NCBI GenBank assembly: GCA_013619005.1
Contig: JABXKY010000160.1
Coordinates: 1-5,240 of the forward strand
Origin: Candidatus Bathyarchaeota archaeon
Lineage (GTDB): Archaea; Thermoproteota; Bathyarchaeia; TCS64
DNA: 5,240 nt
Direction of reading: 5' to 3'
The notes under the pieces were generated by a model. That model was not told the DNA's origin, ran no database searches, and saw only the letters and a list, made by a program, of their open reading frames with translations. Shown here one piece after another: positions 1 through 4,593 of this stretch. Positions within the stretch are counted from its first letter, which is position 1. Each line of letters starts with the position of its first letter. Position numbers and translations under genes: made by a program.

Positions 1-310
1 GATCGAGGGCTTCTTCGACCTCTGCAAGTTCAGGGGCTTGACGGGGGATCAGGGGGTAATGATCCCCGAGAGCAACGTCAAGAACCTGATGCTCAGGGAG
101 GACGTGGTGGAGGCCATCAAGGAGGGCAAGTTCCACATCTACCCAGTGGGGTCCATCGATCAGGGTATCGAGGTCCTGACAGGGGTGGCGGCGGGGGAGC
201 CCGATGAGGACGGCGGCTATCCTGAGGGCTCGATTAACTACCTGGTTCAGAGCAGGCTGGATGAGATGGCCGAGCTTATGAAGCCCAGGAAGGCCATCAA
301 CGACGAATAA
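1..310 (+). CDS. Lon-like ATP-dependent protease (COG1067 type), C-terminal 102 residues only
   Basis: This is the 3' end of an ATP-dependent serine protease with a Ser-Lys dyad; the frame is open from base 2 and enters from outside the window. The visible part opens with IEGFFDLCKFRGLTGDQGVM and continues with IPESN, the helix-strand following the catalytic lysine in soluble Lon-like proteases. In that family the lysine directly precedes IEGFF, so base 1 (g) is probably the last base of its AAG codon; the lysine itself is outside the window. The tail (IYPVGSIDQGIEVLTGV, then YPEGSINYLV) matches the usual C-terminal end of this group rather than membrane-bound archaeal LonB, in which the corresponding region reads differently and lacks the IEGFF block. 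AAA+ domain, catalytic serine and start are not visible. It ends in TAA, followed at once by a C4T5 tract that may terminate transcription. Family is confident; the exact subgroup is from memory of motifs. Confidence 0.88.
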   Translation, partial: IEGFFDLCKFRGLTGDQGVMIPESNVKNLMLREDVVEAIKEGKFHIYPVGSIDQGIEVLTGVAAGEPDEDGGYPEGSINYLVQSRLDEMAELMKPRKAINDE

Positions 311-312
311 CA

Positions 313-338
313 CCCCTTTTTATTTCACCCGTCTTAAT
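313..338 (+). promoter_or_regulatory. T-rich intergenic element: possible Lon terminator plus TATA-like box for the redox unit
   Basis: The 45-base gap between the protease stop and the flavoprotein ATG holds CCCCTTTTT (313-321) and TTTTTATTT (317-325). Archaeal termination commonly occurs at T-runs, so the first may end the protease transcript. TTTTTATTT is centred about 35 bases before the ATG at 356, which would put a transcript start near 347 and give a leader of about 9 bases. A second A/T patch, TTAAT (334-338), lies too close to the ATG for a standard TATA position. There is no Shine-Dalgarno sequence before the ATG. Assignment is by spacing only. Confidence 0.4.
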
Positions 339-355
339 CTTCCTCGATAAACGCC

Positions 356-1273
356 ATGTCAGAGGACATCTATGACATCATAATCATCGGCGGTGGACCC
401 GCTGGTCTCACCGCGGCCATCTACGCTGCGAGGCACAACAACAAGACCCTCATTCTTGAGGGAAACAAGATCGGTGGTAAGTCACTTCAGGCTCACTGGG
501 TCGAGAACTACCCCGGGTTCCCTGACGGTATCAGCGGACCTGACCTGATGGCGCTCATGGAGAAGCAGGCGGCCAAGTTCGGTGCCGAGTTCAGCACCGA
601 GACTGTTGTTGGTATCGCTGATTTCGGTGAGCTGAAGATGCTAACCACCAGGAAGGGGGTTAGGCAGGCAAAGGCAGTCATCGTCGCCACCGGTATGAGC
701 AGGAGAAGCCTCAGCGTCAAGGGTGAGAACGAGTTCAAGGGCAGGGGCGTCAGCTACTGCGGTGTCTGCGACGGCCCGTTCTTCAGGGAGAAGACAGTGG
801 CCATCATCGGCGGAGGCCACGAGGCGGTACATGATATCGAGGTCCTCGGTGAGTCGGCCTCCAAGGTCTACGCGATCCCAGGTAAGAAGGGGTTCAGCGA
901 GGAATACCCGGAGATAGAGCACCTTCAGAAGGACCCCAAGGTGGAGTTCATCTACGACGCGGACATCACGGAGATCGGGGGCTCTGATTTCGTGGAGTAC
1001 GTCAAGCTGGATAACGGCCAGGAGGTCAAGCTTGACGGCGTCTTCATCGTGCTTGAGCACATCTCGACATCCACCATTCTGGGTGATGCCGGTGTGGTGA
1101 CCGACGCGGGGGGCTGCATCCTCGTTGACAGGGACCAGAAAACCAACGTGGATGGCCTCTTCGCTGCCGGCGACTGCTGCTGCAAGGGGCTCCAGATAGT
1201 CACGGCGACGGGGATGGGGGCCCAGGCAGCACTGAACGCCATGAAGTACGTGAAGCAGCTGGGAAGAAAATGA
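356..1273 (+). CDS. Thioredoxin reductase-like FAD-dependent oxidoreductase, atypical pyridine-nucleotide site
   Basis: A 305-residue flavoprotein of the low-molecular-weight thioredoxin reductase fold (family length about 300-320), expected to pass electrons from a cofactor through FAD to a CxxC pair and on to a thioredoxin-like partner in the cytoplasm. Seen in order: the N-terminal FAD motif GGGPAG (residues 12-17), VENYPGFPDGI (49-59), ATG (111-113), the redox pair CGVC (135-138) followed by DGPFF, a second dinucleotide-binding turn GGGHEA (152-157), and the C-terminal FAD motif GLFAAGD (267-273). Differences from the standard enzyme: the second turn reads GGGHEAV rather than GGGDSAx, the arginine-rich HRRxxxR segment that holds the 2'-phosphate of NADPH is absent (VYAIPGKKGF at 171-180 instead), and C274-C276 form a Cys-Cys-Cys run after the AAGD motif. 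NADPH use is therefore doubtful; NADH, F420H2, ferredoxin or an unknown donor is possible. The start at 356 puts the FAD motif at the usual distance from the N-terminus. It overlaps the next gene by ATGA. Confidence 0.9.
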   Translation: MSEDIYDIIIIGGGPAGLTAAIYAARHNNKTLILEGNKIGGKSLQAHWVENYPGFPDGISGPDLMALMEKQAAKFGAEFSTETVVGIADFGELKMLTTRKGVRQAKAVIVATGMSRRSLSVKGENEFKGRGVSYCGVCDGPFFREKTVAIIGGGHEAVHDIEVLGESASKVYAIPGKKGFSEEYPEIEHLQKDPKVEFIYDADITEIGGSDFVEYVKLDNGQEVKLDGVFIVLEHISTSTILGDAGVVTDAGGCILVDRDQKTNVDGLFAAGDCCCKGLQIVTATGMGAQAALNAMKYVKQLGRK

Positions 1274-1518
1274 AGAAGGTAGAGCTATTTTACAGCCCAG
1301 CGTGCCCTCACTGCCCCCAGGCCAGGGAGCTACTCAAGGAGTACAAGGAGGCTAACCCGGGCTTCAAGTACGCGGAGGTTAACACGTTCACACCGGAGGG
1401 AGTGGACAGGGGTATGAGTCTCAGAGTCATGGCCGTGCCCTGCGTCGTGGTTGATGACGAGATCATGATCGTGGGCTGGCCGTTCTCGGCTGAGGACATA
1501 TTGAAGGCCATCCAGTAG
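1270..1518 (+). CDS. Small thioredoxin/glutaredoxin-like protein, CPHC active site
   Basis: An 82-residue single-domain thiol oxidoreductase, likely the electron acceptor of the preceding flavoprotein and a general or dedicated disulfide reductant. The first strand KVELFYSP leads straight into CPHC (residues 12-15), and the cis-proline loop is at AVPCVVVDD (55-63, P57), both hallmarks of the thioredoxin fold. The length and the CPHC motif resemble the short archaeal thioredoxin/glutaredoxin-like proteins of about 85 residues such as those of methanogens, rather than the roughly 105-residue bacterial thioredoxins with CGPC. An extra cysteine, C58, lies right after the cis-proline, close to the active site in this fold. 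The ATG overlaps the TGA of the flavoprotein gene (ATGA at 1270-1273), so the two are probably translationally coupled; only a weak GGGAAG (1261-1266) precedes it. The alternative names glutaredoxin, thioredoxin or redoxin cannot be separated by sequence alone. Confidence 0.87.
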   Translation: MKKVELFYSPACPHCPQARELLKEYKEANPGFKYAEVNTFTPEGVDRGMSLRVMAVPCVVVDDEIMIVGWPFSAEDILKAIQ

Positions 1519-1524
1519 ATAGTC

Positions 1525-1536
1525 TTTTTTAAACCA
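1525..1536 (+). promoter_or_regulatory. TATA-like element before eno, overlapping a T-run terminator candidate
   Basis: TTTTTTAAACC at 1525-1535 lies in the 44-base gap between the small thiol protein stop and the enolase ATG at 1563. Its centre, near 1531, is about 32 bases before the ATG, so a transcript would begin around 1557 with a leader of only a few bases. No Shine-Dalgarno motif lies before the ATG, in line with leaderless or short-leader initiation. The T6 run could also stop transcription of the redox unit. Seen by eye; no weight-matrix score. Confidence 0.45.
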
Positions 1537-1562
1537 TTAATCATCTCCCCACCTGATACAGC

Positions 1563-2819
1563 ATGGGGAAGATCAGTCACATTCACGCGAGGGAGATCCT
1601 TGACTCCCGGGGTAACCCCACCATTGAGGTTGAGGTCACCACTGATGACGGCTACTTTGGAAAGGCCGCCGTGCCCAGCGGGGCCAGCACCGGGATCTAC
1701 GAGGCGGTTGAGCTGAGGGACAAGGGGGAGAGGTTCTACGGGAAAGGCGTCTCAAAGGCGGTTAGGGGTGTTAAGGAGGAGATTTTACCAAAGCTGAGGG
1801 GCTACGATGTGTCGGACCAGTCCAAGATTGATGCCTTGATGATCGAGCTGGATGGGACAGAGAACAAGGCCAGGCTGGGGGGAAACGCCATCCTGGGTGT
1901 GAGCATAGCGTCGGCGCAGGCAGCGGCGGCGTCAAGGGGGGTTAAGCTGTACGAGTACATCAACCCTGACGCGAGGCTGCTCCCCGTGCCGTTCTTTAAC
2001 GTGGTCAATGGCGGGATGCATGCGGGGAACCAGCTTGACTTCCAGGAGTTCATGGTGGCGCCCACGGGGGCTGCAAACTTCGCCGAGGCGTTGAGGATGG
2101 GCAGCGAGATATACCAGACCCTCAAGGGCAAGCTCCTTGAGGACTACGGGAAGAACGCCATCAATGTGGGGGACGAGGGCGGTTTCAGCCCCCCAATGAA
2201 GTCGCCTGAGGAGGCCATAGAGGCCATCATCGCGTCCACGGAGGAGCTGGGCTACTCAGAAAAGGTGACCCTTGCTATGGACGTGGCCGCCAGCAGTTTC
2301 TTCGCTGGTGAGGGCGTCTACAATTACAGGGGGAATACAATCAACACGGGTGAGCTTATCGAGGTTTACGTTGACCTCGTGGATAAATACCCCATATCAA
2401 GTATCGAGGACCCCCTTGAGGAGGAGGATTACCAGGGGTTCGTGGATATGACTAAAACAGTTGACATCCAAGTCTTGGGGGATGACATTTTCGTCACAAA
2501 CCCCAAGCGCCTCCAGAAGGGGATTGACATGGGGGCATGTAACGCACTGCTCTGGAAGGTGAACCAGATCGGAAGCCTCACTGAGGCACTGGAAGCGGCT
2601 AAGCTAGCCATGGATAACGGCTACAACGTCATGGCGAGCCACAGGAGCGGCGAGACAGAGGACCCGTTCGTGGCCGACCTGAGCGTGGCCCTAGGCTGCG
2701 GCCAGATCAAGAGTGGGGCCCCGTGCAGGGGCGAGAGGACGGCCAAGTACAACCAGTTGCTGAGAATAGAGGAGTGGCTTGGGGAGAGGGCGTCCTACCC
2801 TAAATCCCTATTCAAGTAA
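1563..2819 (+). CDS. eno: Enolase (phosphopyruvate hydratase)
   Basis: A complete 418-residue enolase, interconverting 2-phosphoglycerate and phosphoenolpyruvate with two Mg2+ ions in the cytoplasm (glycolysis and gluconeogenesis). Nearly every signature is present: DSRGNPTIEVEV near the N-terminus, the mobile loop SGASTG (residues 39-44), GGMHAGN (150-156) and QEFMVAP (161-167), GDEGGF with the catalytic glutamate E205, metal ligands D240, E282 (IEDP) and D307 (GDD), the catalytic lysine K332 in KVNQIG, and SHRSGETED (359-367) with H360. The C-terminal block GAPCRGERTAKYNQLLRIEE is intact. Small departures from common enolases are AASSFF where AASEFY is usual (S244), tryptophan W331 just before the catalytic lysine, and DPFVADL in place of DTTIADL. 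None removes a catalytic group. The gene stands alone behind its own TATA-like element. No T-run follows its TAA; a GC-repeat palindrome does. Confidence 0.98.
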   Translation: MGKISHIHAREILDSRGNPTIEVEVTTDDGYFGKAAVPSGASTGIYEAVELRDKGERFYGKGVSKAVRGVKEEILPKLRGYDVSDQSKIDALMIELDGTENKARLGGNAILGVSIASAQAAAASRGVKLYEYINPDARLLPVPFFNVVNGGMHAGNQLDFQEFMVAPTGAANFAEALRMGSEIYQTLKGKLLEDYGKNAINVGDEGGFSPPMKSPEEAIEAIIASTEELGYSEKVTLAMDVAASSFFAGEGVYNYRGNTINTGELIEVYVDLVDKYPISSIEDPLEEEDYQGFVDMTKTVDIQVLGDDIFVTNPKRLQKGIDMGACNALLWKVNQIGSLTEALEAAKLAMDNGYNVMASHRSGETEDPFVADLSVALGCGQIKSGAPCRGERTAKYNQLLRIEEWLGERASYPKSLFK

Positions 2820-2824
2820 TCTAG

Positions 2825-2836
2825 TGCGCGCGCGCA
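2825..2836. repeat. 12-base alternating GC palindrome TGCGCGCGCGCA
   Basis: Five bases after the enolase stop lies TGCGCGCGCGCA, a perfect self-complementary tract of alternating purine and pyrimidine. Such tracts can adopt left-handed Z-form DNA under negative supercoiling, and may form a tight hairpin in RNA. It is flanked by CTAG on the left (2821-2824), with another CTAG at 2856-2859, and by a tandem GAAGGT GAAGGT (2841-2852) on the right. No T-run follows, so it is not a classical terminator. Role unknown. Confidence 0.6.
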
Positions 2837-2889
2837 GTCTGAAGGTGAAGGTTGGCTAGAGAAAAGAGTCAATAGAATGCGGAAAGCAA

Positions 2890-2917
2890 AATCAGATGGC
2901 AGAATCAGTTAAGGCAG
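2890..2917 (+). repeat. Imperfect tandem repeat AATCAG-n-GGCAG
   Basis: AATCAG (2890-2895) followed by GGCAG (2898-2902) recurs immediately as AATCAG (2903-2908) and GGCAG (2913-2917), the second copy having two extra bases between the halves. The repeat spans the outermost ATG of the LarA-like frame, in a stretch that is A+T-richer than the surrounding genes. It could be a leader or operator element or chance; two copies are weak evidence. Confidence 0.35.
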
Positions 2918-4230
2918 TTTTTCGTAGCGATTCGTATACGTTAAATGCTATGGAACTCTCCTTTCACCCGTTGATTAATTTGACTAAGGTGGAGATTCCC
3001 CATCATTGCTGGTACGACGACAAGCCCCTTGAGCTGACCTTCCCCGACGAGTGGAAGGTGCACCTGTGCAAGGTCGCATCAGAGGACGCAAAGCCCATGA
3101 CCCCCGAGGAGATCAAGGCAGCGTTACACAACCCGGTTGGCCAGAAGCCCCTAGCCAAACTCGCGGAGGGCAAGGAGGAGGTCGTCATCATATTCGACGA
3201 CATGACCAGGCCCACTAAGACGTTCCAGTACACGCCTTACATCCTTGAGACGCTGCACAAGGCGGGCATCCCCGAGGACAACATAAGGTTCATCATCGCC
3301 CCGGGCACCCACGGCACCTACGGCAGGAGGGACTTCGTAAAGAAGCTGGGCGACGACATAGTGTCCAACTACGCCGTATACAACCACAACCCCTATGATA
3401 TCCTTGACTACCTTGGCAAGACCAGCTATGGCACCCCAGTGTGGGTCAACAGCGAGGTGATGGCATGTGACCTCAAGATCGGCATCGGCACTGTGCTTTT
3501 CCACAGGCTCACCGGCTTGAGCGGCGGGGGTAAGATGATCAGCCCTGGAGTCTGCGGCATGGAGACCATCAAGTACAACCATGGCGACATCGGCGGGTTC
3601 GGACCTGGATTGACGCCGTGCAAGTCCACGGGCTACCTCATGAACGAGGACAACAGGATGAGGATGGACATGGAGGAGACCGCCAGGATGGCGGGGCTTG
3701 ACTACAAGATCGACACTGTGCTCAACCTCCAGCGTGACCCCATTGAGCTGTACGCCGGTGACTTTGTCAAGACCCAGCGCAAGGCAGGGGCAGGGGTGGT
3801 GAAGTGGCACAGGACAGAGAACCCTGAGTCCGACATAGTGGTGGCTGGGGCGTACATGAGGGAGAACGAGCCCTACCTGAGCCTCTGGCCCATGTACAAC
3901 ACGGTGAGCGAGGACGGGACGCTGGTCATGGTCAACGATGACCCCAACGGGGACATCAACCACTGGCTCTTCAACAGGCACGGTAAGGAGGTCGGAGCAT
4001 GCCTGTGGAACCCGGCCAAGCGCAGGGTGCTCAAGGGCAAACGGATGATCGTCTTCGGTGATTACCCGCTGAAGAGCTTCCTGTGGAGGCACGACCTTGA
4101 GGAGGTCGTGTGGATCAGGAAGTGGGACGAGGTCATCGAGGAGCTGAAGAACCACCACGGCGTGGGCAGTAGGGTGGCCGTCATCCCTGACGGGACTAGC
4201 TGCATCCCAGAGAACCCAGTGATGGGTTAA
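2896..4230 (+). CDS. LarA-superfamily nickel-dependent 2-hydroxyacid racemase/epimerase homologue (DUF2088)
   Basis: Up to 444 residues, related to lactate racemase LarA, which inverts the C2 hydroxyl of a 2-hydroxyacid by hydride transfer to a nickel-pincer nucleotide (NPN). Counting from the outer ATG, the visible motifs are DDMTRPT (101-107, R105 matching LarA R75), GTHG with H139 (matching H108), FHRLTGLSGGGK with H203 and K213 (matching H174 and the cofactor lysine K184, both 10 apart), and NHG with H229 (matching nickel ligand H200, both 16 after the lysine). The two catalytic histidines, the cofactor lysine and the nickel ligand are all present, so an active enzyme is likely. The substrate is unknown: the C-terminal half differs from lactate racemase, and the superfamily includes other hydroxyacid racemases and sugar-acid epimerases. 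The outermost ATG at 2896 is given as the boundary, but it is probably too early: codons before about 2971 (CGT, TTA, AAT, GAA, TAT) are unlike the rest, and homology begins at VEIP (residues 32-35). ATG 2950, TTG 2971 or TTG 2980 are alternatives; the last two give the usual length of about 420. The lyase genes follow. Confidence 0.9.
   Translation: MAESVKAVFRSDSYTLNAMELSFHPLINLTKVEIPHHCWYDDKPLELTFPDEWKVHLCKVASEDAKPMTPEEIKAALHNPVGQKPLAKLAEGKEEVVIIFDDMTRPTKTFQYTPYILETLHKAGIPEDNIRFIIAPGTHGTYGRRDFVKKLGDDIVSNYAVYNHNPYDILDYLGKTSYGTPVWVNSEVMACDLKIGIGTVLFHRLTGLSGGGKMISPGVCGMETIKYNHGDIGGFGPGLTPCKSTGYLMNEDNRMRMDMEETARMAGLDYKIDTVLNLQRDPIELYAGDFVKTQRKAGAGVVKWHRTENPESDIVVAGAYMRENEPYLSLWPMYNTVSEDGTLVMVNDDPNGDINHWLFNRHGKEVGACLWNPAKRRVLKGKRMIVFGDYPLKSFLWRHDLEEVVWIRKWDEVIEELKNHHGVGSRVAVIPDGTSCIPENPVMG
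2921..2946 (+). promoter_or_regulatory. Candidate promoter/operator of the LarA-like gene: TTCGTA repeats, CGTATACG palindrome, TTAAAT box
   Basis: TTCGTA occurs at 2921-2926 and again at 2931-2936, exactly 10 bases apart, so both copies face the same side of the helix. The second copy runs into the perfect palindrome CGTATACG (2933-2940), followed by TTAAAT (2941-2946), which resembles the archaeal TATA box. A transcript start about 26-27 bases downstream would fall near 2970, next to in-frame TTG codons at 2971 and 2980. This suggests the region is promoter and not coding, although it lies inside the longest open frame. Inference from spacing and composition. Confidence 0.4.
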
Positions 4231-4231
4231 A

Positions 4232-4256
4232 CCCCTTTTCTTATCTCTTTAATATT
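4232..4256 (+). promoter_or_regulatory. TATA box TTTAATATT for the split dehydratase genes, with upstream C4T4 terminator-like tract
   Basis: The 48-base gap after the LarA-like gene holds CCCCTTTT (4232-4239) right after the stop, and TTTAATATT (4248-4256), a good match to the archaeal TATA box. The box centre, 4252, is 27 bases before the ATG at 4279, so the transcript would begin at or next to the start codon: a leaderless mRNA. No Shine-Dalgarno sequence is seen in the gap. The lyase genes can thus be transcribed on their own, though read-through from the LarA-like gene is possible. Confidence 0.6.
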
Positions 4257-4278
4257 ACCGCACGCCTATTCCTGTAAC

Positions 4279-4593
4279 ATGTCAAAGAAGGCAATACAAA
4301 TCGATGCCAAGGATAACGTGGCTACGACCACAAGCATAGTCGAGTCGGGGGAGGAGGTATCGGTACTCAGCCCCAACGGCGACGTTGTGCTGAAGACCAG
4401 GCCCGTCGAGAGGATTATCTTCGGCCACAAGCTTGCACTCAAGGACCTGAAGGTGGACGACGAGATCATCAAGTACGGTGAGGTGATCGGCGTCGCATCA
4501 AAGGAGATCAAGGTGGGCGAGTGGCTTCACACCCACAACGTCAACAGCGCCAGGATGAATATAGAGGGCGTCGAGGTCAGGGGGGTCACCTGA
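4279..4593 (+). CDS. UxaA-family dehydratase/lyase, small SAF-domain subunit
   Basis: A 104-residue protein matching the N-terminal SAF domain of altronate dehydratase UxaA, which in many bacteria is fused to the catalytic part but here is a separate gene. Seen: [12 protein letters not shown] (residues 8-19), [11 protein letters not shown] (47-57), [10 protein letters not shown] (64-73) and [13 protein letters not shown] (80-92). The FGHK, KYGEVIG and HTHNV blocks are the family hallmarks. The small subunit is thought to help form the active site of the large subunit and is needed for activity in the two-subunit relatives. The same split is found in (2R)-sulfolactate sulfo-lyase (SuyA, about 90 residues, with SuyB), so SuyA is an alternative identity; D-altronate, galactarate or another sugar acid are others. 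Its TGA overlaps the next ATG by one base (TGATG), so the subunits are probably made in balance. The start is supported by the TATA box 27 bases upstream. Confidence 0.9.
   Translation: MSKKAIQIDAKDNVATTTSIVESGEEVSVLSPNGDVVLKTRPVERIIFGHKLALKDLKVDDEIIKYGEVIGVASKEIKVGEWLHTHNVNSARMNIEGVEVRGVT

Noticed and set aside
38..310. Separate small gene starting at TTG 38
   Set aside because: The frame is open upstream to base 2 and residues before position 38 (IEGFFDLCKFRG) are conserved Lon-family sequence, so this is the tail of a larger protease.
641..1060. Antisense open frame (139 codons) opposite the flavoprotein gene
   Set aside because: Low-information composition and no motif; the sense strand encodes the CxxC and nucleotide-binding motifs here.
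2820..2895. Possible small RNA or riboswitch between eno and the LarA-like gene
   Set aside because: Apart from the short GC palindrome I could not find a stable multi-stem fold or any known riboswitch core by eye; the stretch is only about 75 bases.
3151..4158. Long antisense open frame (335 codons) inside the LarA-like gene
   Set aside because: Its translation is rich in V, L, H and P with no recognisable motif, as expected opposite a G+C-rich gene with strong third-position bias; the sense frame has clear LarA motifs.
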